Below, piece after piece: positions 25,740-38,100 of a stretch of DNA of 64,000 nt. Made by a program: the position numbers and the translations under genes. Under the pieces are notes generated by a model. That model did no database searches. It had not been told where the DNA came from and saw only the letters and a program-made list of their open reading frames with translations. Within the stretch, counting starts at the first letter, position 1; each line of letters starts with the position of its first letter. The stretch comes from Hormiphora californensis (lineage: Eukaryota > Ctenophora > Tentaculata > Cydippida > Pleurobrachiidae): assembly GCA_020137815.1 (NCBI GenBank), contig CM035358.1, positions 1,421,033 through 1,485,032 of the forward strand, in the 5' to 3' direction.

Positions 25740-27080
25740 TAGAGATTGTGATACAAAGGTGATAGCCTATCAAGTCAATTATATATTGCTGTTGTATTTG
25801 ATGGAGTTTTTATTATAGACGTGATCAATGCAGGATGTGAGCAGAAGAGAAGTTGATGTCAGCAGTAAAAGAATGAAAAGAAACAAATAGTAATCAAGAA
25901 AAAAGGAGAGAGAAAAATAAGAAAAGAAATAAGAAAAAAGAAGAGACTGGAGAATGAAAAAAAGATAAAAAGGAGGAAGAGAGAGGGCTAAGTAGGAAAC
26001 GAGAGAGAAGGATAGAAAAATTGAATTTGATAAGAGAAAATTGCTGTGAGAGTGATGATAAGAAATTACATGACACATGTGAAAAACAGTGTGAAACATA
26101 ATACATGATATGGTAGAGAGTTGTCTGCTGTTGTGTCTGTAAAATCCAACACGATCATACGGTACATTATGCACGGTGAATTGATCCGTATGGTTTAATT
26201 TCCCAAAGGATGCTGCCAGAATACTCATTGTTGTCGCAATTACAGGTTTGGCAAACTATCACATCTACCAATTTAGAACACAAAAGGAACGTCTCTACTC
26301 TCTCAATTGATCTTATTGTTTCTTTGGGAATTTAGGCTGCTACTCAATCTCATTTTAAAACGGTAGCCAGCAAGTACAAAGGACATTATAGGAGACTATG
26401 ATATATACTGCCTATATAGTTCGACCCTCCCTCCCCGCGGATTGAACATAACAAGATATCTACACGCACCAAAAAACTAAAGCAATGTACAGATAATCCA
26501 TGCATCACTCAAACCCCCTCACAAGTTTATATGTGGACAACAATGAAAATCAATTCAGATAACCGTTATCCAATAATCCCAGACTACAATCCCAGACTAC
26601 AATACAGGATGTACAACTGAAATCTGAATCACAAGACTCCCCCATTTCACGTACCAGTAAGAGTTTAGCTTTCTACTTCTGCTAGGTGTGATGTAGTCGT
26701 ATAAACGTTAGAGGTGTTGTATTTTGCAGTTGCCATTGTGCCGTTGGGTTCACACCGTGTGGGTGGTGGTCAATAAGCCATGGTGGTAGCTTCACAAATG
26801 GTGGGAAATGCAGGAAAGAAACGAAAACATGAGCAGAAACCGCCCCGGCATCGCTACAGAAGTCGTCATCCAGTGCGGAACTCTAAGATGTTTCAACAAA
26901 TTGTGGAGTGAATCGCGCGCGCAGCGGGAAATGCAGCGCATCAATGAAATACTTCGCGCAAAGAGTAAATTTTGGCGCGCGGCGCGGCAAATTAAATTTT
27001 AACATAATAATAAATTTAAAAACAACTTTCGGAAAATTGTGAAATTTACGTTTTTTAGTTTTTTTTAAACTTTCTCTTTT

Positions 27081-28210
27081 ATAAGGAACCATAATAAAGT
27101 TCAAGAGCCTCCAAGAGCACCCAAGAGCGCACCCCATCGAAGAGAGACCACACCTGAGAGCGCACCCTATCGAAGAGAGACCACACCTGAGAGCGCACCA
27201 CACCCAAAAGAGACCACAACCAAGAGCGTAAAGTCCATTTTTTTTCAACTGTTCACCCAAAAACTGAAATTTAATAAAAATTAGAATTTGGGTGGCGCGC
27301 GCTACACGTTAACATGTGATAAACGCGCAAAACAATTCCGCGTGCGACTTTGGGGGGTGAACAGTTGAAAAAAAATGGAGTATATTGGAATGCGCTGCAG
27401 CCCCCTCATGCGCGCACCCCCGCAACGAGGGGACTGAAGGGAATGCCGCGCGCGCGTTTGGCCTGAGCCCGGCTGGGTCGAAGATAACTTTGCGGTCGAA
27501 AAAACGGCGGTGCTTATAACTTTGGCTCCTGTAGTCCGTTTGACTTGATTCTTTCACCAGTTGTTAGATCTGACGATTATCTACCTTGCTGTTTTTGAGA
27601 GAAGTTAATTGGACTTAAGGAGGCTGAGCAATAGCCGTTGAAAGATGGGTTGTTTTCAAAAAGTGACGTCACAGATTCCTGCAGGGACACCTTTTTTTAA
27701 ATTTCATTCAAATTTCGATTTTACCGCACTCGATTTTGCGGAGTTTGGTTCATATCTCGTGTTCCTGATAAGATAGAGACCTGAAACCGGTTGCATTTAA
27801 AAGCTCTTATCTTCCTCTTTCCAACGCTACCAAAACGATTTCTGTACCTTATCTGGAACCGGAGATATGATTGATTATGTATTCCCCCCCCAGCGCGGTA
27901 TTCCCTCCAGGCCCCTTATATTATATTATAAGGGGCCTGCAACGTATGCCAATGGAGTATACCACATCCAGAAGAGACCAATCCAAGAGCGCACCACATC
28001 AAAGAGAGCTCCACATCCAGAAGATACCACGCGCAGGGGACACCACGCGCAGAAGAGACCAGCGCGGCGTTGTATTTGCGTGTGCGGACTCTTCTGCGCG
28101 TGGTATCCCTTGCACGCGGTCTCTTCTGGATGGGGTGCTCTCCTGGTCCTGGTGTGCTCTTGGACCTGGTGCGCTCTTGGAGGCTCTTGAACTTTATTAT
28201 GGTTCCTTAT
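27081..28210. mobile_element. 1.1-kb inverted-repeat element with CAAGAGCGCACC repeats
   Basis: A 38-bp inverted pair (27081-27118 and 28173-28210, starting ATAAGGAACCATAATAAAG) brackets repeated CAAGAGCGCACC/GAAGAGACCACA units near both ends and a small palindrome at 27908-27939. GC-rich GCGCGC stretches extend to about 26900. The element boundaries may lie further out, and no target duplication was read. Confidence 0.55.
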
Positions 28211-28331
28211 GAAAATCGTTGTAATAAACCGCAATGGAGCGTATGAAAATGTTTTCCCTATAAATTGACTGATAAGAGTAGTGTCTCTCGGGTTATTAGC
28301 TTCAATTGTATCTAATTCTAGATTTTCTTAC

Positions 28332-28442
28332 CTCAGACCTCAGTTTCACCGCTCGGAGTCCAAACTCTGTAGTCACAAATTTGACGTACTCATTTGCAAT
28401 ACTGAGTAGTATTGTAAGAATCTGCAATAATTCATAATCCAT
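28332..28442 (-). CDS. Candidate first coding exon, possibly of MNK
   Basis: Starts with ATG at 28442, reads 37 codons (MDYELLQILTILLSIANE and on, to KLRSE) and ends at a consensus donor GAG|GTAAGA in phase 0. It is head-to-head with the plus-strand gene at 29131, so a shared promoter region is possible. The phase chain through the 25509-25596 exon into the MNK exon at 22593 is consistent. No recognisable domain; it could instead belong to an unrelated short gene. Confidence 0.35.
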
Positions 28443-29130
28443 CTAGAATCTGCAGCCATAAAACGATTGCCATGGCTATTAATTAATTAACTGTTAACTA
28501 AAATTCATCAATAATAAATGTCTTTGATCCTTTTTGGTTCATATTCGGCTGTATTTCTTTTCTATTTGTAGCAGAATAAGAGAAGAATGTACCTCAAACA
28601 GGGCACAGAGAATATGTTTCTACCATTGCCATAGCTGCACATCTCTTTCTCTTGACACTTACCACCTGGCTCGCTACAAGATCCCCGTGCAATAGTACAC
28701 CCTTGCACTCTAACTAGTGCATATAACAACGTTAGTAGTGTGCCCTGTTCTTGCCATGTGAATTGAAATTGAATTTCTCACAAGAGTTTTATTTCGGGAT
28801 ATATATATGAAACGAGGTGCTTTGAAGAATTTTAAATAGTGAACATAGATCAAGGCAGCTGTTGTTTTGGATTTTCTTTCTGTGAAAGTAACGCTTCCAA
28901 CGCAGCAACAGATCATGACAGTCTCAGGAAGGGAGGTCTCTACCCCTCCCCAGATAAGACGCATAGAAAACTTTGAAGGAACTCTACGGTACCCGCTAGC
29001 GGTAGGTTAAACTGGTATTTGATTGTGGCTTTATTGATTGTCTTTTATCATCGAATCAGTTCCTTTCTTGAATAATGATAAAGCACATAACAACACTTTC
29101 TACTTTCTCTACAGAAAAGTAGGAACAACA
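28443..29130. other. Possible bidirectional promoter interval
   Basis: About 690 bp between a minus-strand candidate first exon and the plus-strand gene at 29131. AT-rich, with no recognised promoter element and no other coding signal. Confidence 0.3.
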
Positions 29131-32100
29131 GGCGAGCAGAGCATGTTTCCTCCAGTAAGATGTTCCCGCCGATTGAAGAGGGAGCTGTCAGTAAATCACC
29201 CCGACGAGCACCACCCCCAACTCCACGTTAGTAATGTCACTGTAGTTAGGGACGCCCCAAACAGTCTAACTCTGTTTTGATTGAGAATCGAAGAAACCAT
29301 AACTCCCCCATATGCATGATTATTATTTCAGGAACCCGGCCGAGCACTGCAGAATTCTTTGAGGCCGCGAAGGACTTCCATACGAACAAGGGGGTGAACA
29401 AGCAGCTCAGGGATAGGCTCATGGAATCACACATGGTACGAATACAGCGGGGAACCACCACGGGGAACTAGGAATCTGTTTTAAAATCCGATATAAACTT
29501 TGACAACTTTATGTTTGATTTTGTTCCCTAATTGTTCCCTAATTCCAATGATCTATTATTGTAGTTGTACTACATACTTATTTTTTATTTTACCAGATGT
29601 TTATGAACTGGAGGGTTCCTGTTTCCCGGCCTGCATCCGTAATGTCCTCTCGCTCATCAGGTATATTGTGTTTGTAATCTGAGAGAGGTGGAGTTTATAA
29701 GAGGCTGCACTCATTTTGTAATGCTAAATTTGTTGTATTGAATTCAGTTACTGGAGCTTATCTACTGAATGTGTGATAGTTGATGGGGTTAGCTATTCAT
29801 TAGTTGCACCTGTCTCTGTCTCCACATTTCAAGATGTGATACAGTGTAACCCGCACGACAAAGGATCAGAGAAAGGGAAAGAGAGAAATGGGCAGAGAGA
29901 AATGGGCAGAGAGAAAAGGGGCAGAGAGAAAAGGGGAATTAGAGATAGAAATTATAGAGCAGGCATGAAAAATAAAATATTTTGGGTATCCCTAAGTGAG
30001 CTTGAAATAAGAAAGGTCCCCCCTTTGAATCGGTAAGATATATCATCCCGCACTCTCTCTCTCCCCTATAAAATGCAACCATGACAACCCCATAACACAC
30101 ACACTCATCTTGAGATATTACAGTTAGCAGTTAATGGAATTGAGTCCTTGTGACAATCACTCCCTGATATACATGTGATGAGAGAGATAGGGACCATGGT
30201 ATGAGAGAAATAGGGAGAGAGATAGGGAACACCGCGATGTCATAATACTAGATGTTGTGGCGATCCAAATACAGTTGATATAATTTAGACAGTAAATCAC
30301 ACAGATCTCCTATTTTCGTGTGATTTATACGGAGCCTAGCAACTAAACAAGCGTCCCATTGTTGTGTCACTGCTACACAGCTTTGTCGGGGTTGGTTACC
30401 ATGGTTTCCATGAATTCTAAAAGATAAAATATATACCCCTCCCCTCTCTCTCATTCCCTTATTTCAGTCTCGAGACCCGGAACTAGTTTGGCAAGGCTGA
30501 CAGAGGCCAAAGAAAATGCCAAGAAATCACCATACACCCGAGAAGAAAGTAAGATAAAGTTTTCAACAAATTACCATTCGATTATAAAATTAAACCATTT
30601 GATTATATAATATGGTATTTATTTCCAACATGTTGATTACATTCCGTAATGTTTCAGTCCCCAAGATCGGTTCAGATAAGCTTCTCCCAGAAAAGGAGAA
30701 CATAAAACCAGCCTTGTCTCCCAAGAAACCTCCTCTCACTGAGAAGGAGGAGGCGATTCTGAAGGATTGGCTGGGACAGGCATCAGTTGCCGAGAAGATT
30801 GTGTTGTCGAATCTGATTGAGAGTGCAGATAGACTGACCATGACCACGGTAAAAATGTTCAACTGAGTATCACTTATCACTGTTCTCGATTCATAATTTT
30901 AGAAATTAATTAACTTCTGATACCATTTCCCAATAGGTGACTGGAAGGAAATACAGACCAAGTATGGCTGAAGCAATAACACTGTGGTTGGACAAGGCAA
31001 ACTCTGCAGGTAACTCCGTCGGCTAGAGCTGCTGATAAGATGAAGACTTCAAATTTGTCATTTGGAGGTTTGGAAGAACTAGAGTCTCCGGTCTCGACAT
31101 GATCTGCCTTCCGATTCTTGAGCCAGATGAGGGAAAGTTGCGCAAAGTAACGCGGCGCGCATTGCTCATGGTGAAAGTACACAATTGCGCGCGCGTTTTA
31201 TACAACCACATGTGTGTACTGTGTATATTTACAGGGGAAAACTGTGTGTAAAACTATACACGAATTTACACCTGAGCACCAAATCTTGTACCGCGTCCCA
31301 GGCTAGGTAGATTTGGTGGCAGAGTTTGAACTGTTGAGTTTTGATTGGCTACGCAGTACAGGGAACTTGCCAATCCCAGTCTGCAGACAATTAAAAATGG
31401 CCTTGATAGTTATATCAAGGCCATTTTTAATTGTCAAACCCTCCCCCCTTTCAGAAAAAGATATAGCAGAACGATTTCTGGGGGATCTGAACCTTCTGGA
31501 AACTCTCGGCTCTACTCCCAGACGGAGACCAGTGACATCTGGATTCGGGCCGCTAATTGACCGCCCTGCTGAGCTGGGATACCGTGATGTCAAGTCCGAC
31601 CGAGACATCGAGGCATTATTTGATAGCCTTACTAGGTAGGATTGGGGGGAGCATATTTAGAGATTAAGATTGAGAGACAGAGAATGGCTAAGAGATTAAA
31701 ACTACTTGACGTCAGAGACGTCTTCGCTTTTTGACAATCAAGAGCGCATCAAAAACAGTAACTCTCTAGCACTCTCATATAATTTATATTATAAACTGTC
31801 CCTCTTTTTTTCAGTGAGCTTGATCTGAGTCTGACAAAGCCCTTTTCTAAGGGCATGCCTCTACAGTTTTTGAGCACTAAAACTCCCGCCGCTCTGTGGC
31901 ACCTTGACCAGGTATATATTGACAACTTTATAATTTGACAAATTCTTACCACACCCCGCTCGATATATTATCTTTCCTCTAACTTATGAAGTATAATTTA
32001 TATTACAGTTTGAGTTTTACTCCTTTTCCTAATTCTTCTAACTTCTATCAAATATTAATATTTCATATGCAGGAATCGACCGAATTAAGTAAACAGCCAA

Positions 32101-32354
32101 TCAGAACTCGTTACTTAGGTCACGTGACTGGTTATCAGCCAATCAGGGATCAGTATTTCCTGGTCGGTTCCTGTTCATATGTTAACAGCTTCTTTTTCTG
32201 ACTTCTATAATTAATATTTCATATGTTAACAGCTTCTTTTTAGGAGCGCGACCGTAGACGTGTTGTAGAGAACAACTCGAGTAGTTTTGTCAACCCCAAC
32301 CGAGTCAGAGGAACCCACTTTGATATACACCCTGAGTGGCCGTGTGTCAATTAG
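29131..32354 (+). CDS. Unrecognised conserved-looking multi-exon protein
   Basis: I do not recognise the family. Exons with matching phases: 29332-29435, 29597-29660, 30468-30548, 30658-30848, 30937-31009, 31455-31635, 31815-31911 and 32244-32354 (stop). A probable first exon contains ATG at 29141 (MFPPVRCSRRLKRELSVNH) with a donor near 29229, but its phase does not join exon 29332 cleanly, so a small exon may be missing. The product is hydrophilic, without signal peptide or membrane segment. It has a charged N-terminal part (TAEFFEAAKDFHTNKG), a Lys/Pro-rich linker (PALSPKKPPLTEKEEAI), a helical middle and a compact C-terminus (RVRGTHFDIHPEWP). Its predicted length is about 290 residues. Clean phase agreement over eight exons argues for a real gene. 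The style resembles small cytoskeletal or ciliary proteins, but that is a guess. Confidence 0.7.
31386..31435. repeat. Perfect 23-bp-arm hairpin just upstream of a 3' splice site
   Basis: Arms of 23 bp with a 4-base loop, ending 18 bp before the AG of exon 31455 in the unrecognised gene. It therefore overlaps the branch-point and pyrimidine-tract zone. Confidence 0.9.
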
Positions 32355-34340
32355 TAGTATCTGCTAATTACCATATGTTAATTAGTTGATAATTGGAAAT
32401 TGACAACACAGAGACTTATATAATTTAGATTCTATCAATATATTACTTACTCACGTTTTAGTAAACTTATTAATATACTATCGTGGTTGTAAGTAACCAT
32501 GTGTGTTATGTAGATTTCAATCACAGCTTTGTTTCTCTCTAACACGTCTCTAACACACGTGACAGAGTGCAATATAGAAATAGTGCGAATGTCTTTACAC
32601 GAGGACTTTATAATGAAAATGCCTCCTGTATATTGTAGCATGCTTTTCTTGTAAACATATATTCAATCTTCTTTTCTTTAACATGAAACAATTATTGTCG
32701 TCTTCTTTCAACAAACATTCAACCTTTTTTACTAAATTAGATTTCTCCTACCATTGCAGATTTCAACTCAGTATGAAATATTATTTTCAATCTAAAATAA
32801 GCGTACTCTTGACATTTCAAGCTCAATTCTTTTGACAGCCCAATATATGATCTGACTGTCAAAAGCGACGCGACATGCACTGTCAGAGCGACCTCCCAGC
32901 GGGAGGCACCGTGAGAGGGGAGGGAGGCACCGTGAGAGGGGAGGGAGGCACCGTGAGAGGGGAGGTACTAAAATGGGTATATTATAATCTTGCACCTCTT
33001 CTGTTTGGCTCCTCATTTAATTTATAGAAGTGCTCATTCTTGTTGTTGTGAGAGTTGGGCGGCGTATCTAGTGGTTGTATAGGGTGGATAAGAGGTAGGG
33101 GAGACGGAGAATTTTAGTACAAAGTTGTTGTGGTTTAGTTTCTGACGAGGGATCGTCGAAAACCACAGAGAAAATAATGCATATATATGTGTATCATAAC
33201 GTAAATAATAACCACTGGCTATGCTATTAGCCAATGCTGAGGTGCCTTTTTGTCATACTCGATGCGGCACAAACAACAGCTCAGAAGCTCTAAAGCCAAG
33301 GGGACGAAATCGCATTTTTGTAGGGTCGCCACACCACGGTCTAAAGTATCTTTGGGAGTTGCATATAAAACAATGCATAATTCTAAAATGTTCCTCCTGT
33401 TCTATCAATATCACGTTGTTCTCATTCTGTGTGCCAGTTCTGCAGCGTTTTTCCTTGCCATGCTGCACAGTCTGCCCATTCGTCCTCGGACGATTTGCTA
33501 AGCCGGTGTCTATGAGACGCAACGACGGAACATCAAGTTTTTCCGTCCCAATCACACGGCCCTAAATAGGGAAGGGAGAGCCAAGAGGAAGGAGCACCGA
33601 TGAGAGGAGGAGCACCAGACGTCAAGCGAGGACAAAAGGGACCACTCCAGATGCACCTCTTCAGTAGCGCCACTCATTTAATAAGTAGTCCATCTGTTGT
33701 GTGAGAGGGCCGCGCGAGACTAGCATCTAGGTAGTGTGGGGTGGTATTGCGGTGGGTCAGGAGGGATATCCTAGCAAGTTGGTGATGTTGGAGGGGAGCT
33801 TGCAGACAGACTGGGAACATGTCAAGTTTTTCCGTTCCCAAATTCACCCACGGCCATCATATTAGGGTTAAAGAGTTAAAGAGTTTCTCACTCGCTACAT
33901 ATTCCCCTCTGTCCCTTTCTTTCTCGCTAGGTTCTTTAAAATGTCAAATTGTGACAGATCATCCAGATGATTATAATAATCCAAGGGGAGAAAGCTGGGA
34001 GTTTCAACTTTCAAGGGAGAGGGGAGAGAGAGAGAGGGAGAGAGAGAGTGGGAGTTTAGAGGGAGAGAGAGAGAGAGAGGGGGGAGAAAGCTGGGAGAGT
34101 GGAGGGAGGGGGAGGGGAGGGGAGTTTAGAGAGGGAGAGAGGAGGAATAAAGAAAGAAAAAATGGTTACAGCTTAATTCGGAAGAACATAAATCAACGGG
34201 TGCTGCTCGTCAGTGCTTTGTTCTGTGTAGGCTAGAGATGGCGGCTGCACTGCTTCGACACCTTTGATATAATTCCACTAAAGTACTATTATCTACAACA
34301 TGTAGGTCCTCTCATATGCATACGGGTAGAGATCTCTCTC

Positions 34341-34426
<86 letters not shown>

Positions 34427-35170
34427 CATATGTCCCTCTATCAATAATGGACGACCGTAGGCAATCTTTGCAATAAGCAATCCTATAAATATAGTAGTAA
34501 GGACGTCGACCAATAATTCCTAGCTTCATTATCACCTGACTTTTGCATCACGAATTATTTGTTTTGCCATTTATGCATTAAAGCACAAAGTTATATTTAG
34601 CAATTGATTCTATTTGAACTTGCTTAGATTGAAAGTGAGCATTAATTTTATACTGCCAGTACATTGTATTAAATAATCGATAATAGTTTTACTGTTTTGC
34701 GGGTTTACCTAACGCGTTACATACCTGCTATAGCACGATCCCTGCACTGCTTTAACAATTCAGCCTGGTGCAGTTTCTACAACGATTTAGAAATTAGTTT
34801 CAGTTTCTTACTACTGCTGCAGCTTGCATGGTTATAATATGATTTAGAGTATTCAAATTTTTGCGACGTAGATATCCTGCACGAAATATCTCTCTTTCAT
34901 ATCTCTCTTTTGTAGCTTGATAACCAGTCTCTCTCTCTTTACAATTCCAATCTGTCTCAGTGAATTATCTTACCTCAGTTCCTTCAGTGCGAGTTTCGAG
35001 TTCACTGCAATTATACCCTGATTAATCACAGTAGCTCTCTCGTAATAAAGTTGGGGAACTTGCTCTCTCCTAGCTAGTTCAACAAACTCTCTTTTGTTCT
35101 CTATAGTTATTATATCAAACTCTCTTTTGTTCTCTATAGTCATTGTAACGATCTCACCTGCAGCTATAAG
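32355..35170. other. Intergenic region between the unrecognised gene and the GPCR
   Basis: About 2.8 kb. Contains three tandem copies of a GGGAGGCACCGTGAGAGGGGA unit (about 32900-32965), GA-rich DNA at 34010-34145 and TC microsatellites at 34331-34424. Frames at 33221-33565 overlap on both strands without splice or family support, so I do not call them. The GPCR promoter or 5' UTR should lie near the right end. Confidence 0.5.
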
Positions 35171-38100
35171 ATGTCAACACTACTTGCACCCCTTTCCAAT
35201 GGGGCTGTAGTGGCCATTGTGGCACCCTTGACAGCCCTTGGGTTCTTTGGCAATGGAATTATTCTCATACTGGTCTTCAGTCGGAGAATGTTCAAACTGA
35301 ACAGTGAGTATAAACTATGATATATGATATAGTTCGTGTTTGTTGGTTTAGTTGGTTGGTTTACTAATTGCTGACGTTCTACCAAATTTAGTGGTTTGGT
35401 TGACAACAAAACCGCTAATTCAATAACTTGCATGAAAGAGCGTGCAGCTCATGGCTTTTATGCTTGAATAAATTAATTCGTCTTCAACCCCCCCCCCCCA
35501 CCCCCGTTATCCCACAACTACCCTGCACAGGTGCCGTCTGTTTGTTGGTTCATCTCAGTCTAATAGACTTCCTAAGAAGTGCCCTGGTGAACCCTCTCGT
35601 CGTTGTGTCTCTCATCACAGGTATATACTTCCTCACATGATAACAGTTTGTGTCAATATCTTGTAAACCCCAATCCCCGTAAAACCTCTTACCTCGATCG
35701 ATCAGGCCGCCATACAAATCTATCCACCATCTATGGCGAATACTCTTATTCCCGTTACCCCATGCAGATGATTAACACGATAATATACAGGTTCTTGGCC
35801 GGAAGGAGAGAGAGGAATTGTATGTCAAGTATTCCCGACGGTTACCCGACTTTTATCTTACACCTACATCTGTACTTTGGTCTTTATCTCTTGTGAAAGG
35901 TACGATTTGAATGGGAAGTTTATAGGTGATGACTGATGCCCTTACAAAAAACACTTACAATTTTCATAACATATATTGCACCATGATCTTATTTTCATTT
36001 TCCATGCTAAATGAAGGTGCCTCCGGGTAGTAACCATTTATGGAAAACATTACGCAGATATTGTTCTCAATTTCCTCTTCTTGATATTATATACATATGA
36101 TGATATAACTTTAGTTAGACTGTGCCCAATGGTTATATGCAGACATGTAGTCATTGCCGAGAAGAAGATCTCCCTCTGACCTCTCGAGTCTTTGGAAGAA
36201 TTAGACACGTAATATATTTGGGAAATCGAAGGTAGACGTACTGGTAATATACTTGGGAAGTATTAGGTAGACGTATTGGTAATATACATTTGAAGGGTGC
36301 ATCATGGCCATTGAATTAGGCTAGACATACGTAATACCAACGGTAAAGTGATCTCACACGGCAAATTTACTAAGAACTACGAAGCGATTTGAAGTAGCAT
36401 TTCTCTTATAAATTTTTGAGCTCCCGCGAGCACGACAAATCGGAATTATAAGCTCTTCAATATTTGATTTTACCACCCATTTGTCAGCACTATAATGTAA
36501 TATCAAAAGTTTCCTGCTCCATCATCCATGATATCATTTCAGTGCATCCTAGATACGTCATCACTTCACAGACCTTACCACTTCCAGCGCCATTAAATTT
36601 GTCGAGAACAACATAATTTATTAACTTACCAGGTTCATGGGGGGGTTGAAGAAACCGGGACTCCCTTGCTTTGTTCAAACTTTAACAGTCTAACTTGGCA
36701 AGGACTCCCCCGGTCTGGGAGGTTAGTTTGGGGGGGGGGGGAGGGAGACTAGTTGCAAGGAACAACTGCAGTAAAACCACCGATGATCAGCATGCTAATG
36801 GGATTAAGTCATGCGGGATGAAATTGCCACCCACAAAGCCCCCTGCCAAAGATTCTCGATAATGAAAATGAAACCCGCGTCGCATTTTGTGTGACCTAGG
36901 TTTATGTGTATTGAAGCGGTAAAAAGTCAATATAAAGAGTTTTGTTCAACAAACTATATGGTCACGGTATAAATTAAGATAGGTGTGGATTTCTTTCTAT
37001 TTCGGGCAGTGCCTTACTTGGTGCGGATAGTGGTGTGTGAAATATTGTGACAACTATAATGTCATAGCGCGATCCAATCACCAAATTTCTCCCTAATTCA
37101 AAATGTTTCTCTACATTGTCTATAGAAACCCGTGGATCATTAATCGCGTCCACTTCTTGACATTTGAGGGATTCCCATTCATGGTATTATTGCCGCGAGA
37201 AGAGAAGTGCATGCTTTGCCAGGGAAGAGAGGGGGGGGGAATGGGTGGAGTGGGAGACTGCTTTTTTAGATATCATAATGTTGGACAAAGACTGACAGAG
37301 AAAATATACTGACCGCGTATCGAACCCGAATTCCTCACATTATCCTAAAAGCAAATCTACTCTGGGAATTCAGAAGTAGATTGAACTCTGTCCCCGCGGT
37401 AGTAATAATGCAGTTGACCGTGGTAGCTGTGCAGGCAATTCTAATTTGCAGGCATGAAAGCGTACGTTGTTCAGCAGTACTTCAATTTGACCTAATTTCA
37501 AGGATTCACTTCACTGCTCCAATCATCTTTATAGTGAGATCACGGGGTTTCCATGGCAGCAATTTACCTGATTGCCTACGTCAAGGATCTCTATATATCT
37601 GATCTCTCTCCATTCTGCAATAGATCTGTCTGATCAAAAGTGGTAATCTTATAATATAGCCTCAAGTCTCAACCATAAAACAGTCTCAACCGCAAAACCA
37701 TAACTATTACTCACTTTTGATTATCTATATCCTGGTTAAAATTGTGACATATGAAAGTCTGGTAATGTCTGAGTATGATATAACCTTCTAGGGCGATAAG
37801 CTGTTATCAAGAGGAACTTATCGATCCAAATCATCCCCGAACTAAAATATCACTTCTCTCGTCCATCCCTCTCTCACTTCTCCTCCTCTCTCCATCCCAT
37901 CCATCCCTTTCCTTCCCCCCAAACTAACCTCTCTCCACCACCCGCAGGTTAGCATTGGTCAGTCTGTCAATCCAGACTATATGGAAGGTAATGAGGAAGC
38001 GCAACTTGGCGATAGTGGCACTGATAGCTTGGTTCATCGCTGCCTTCCTCACCATTCCTAAAGCATTCTCTCTCAAAATAAGGTACCGCCATTTAGTTCA

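Noticed and set aside
33221-33565. Overlapping 100-114-codon frames on both strands
   Set aside because: No recognisable domain, splice sites or composition bias. Chance open frames in intergenic DNA.
37381-37602. Frame with hydrophobic start (AVVIMQLTVVAVQAIL) considered as the GPCR TM3 exon
   Set aside because: The exon at 35791-35899 fits TM3 far better, with the conserved Cys, matching phases and the E-R at its end.
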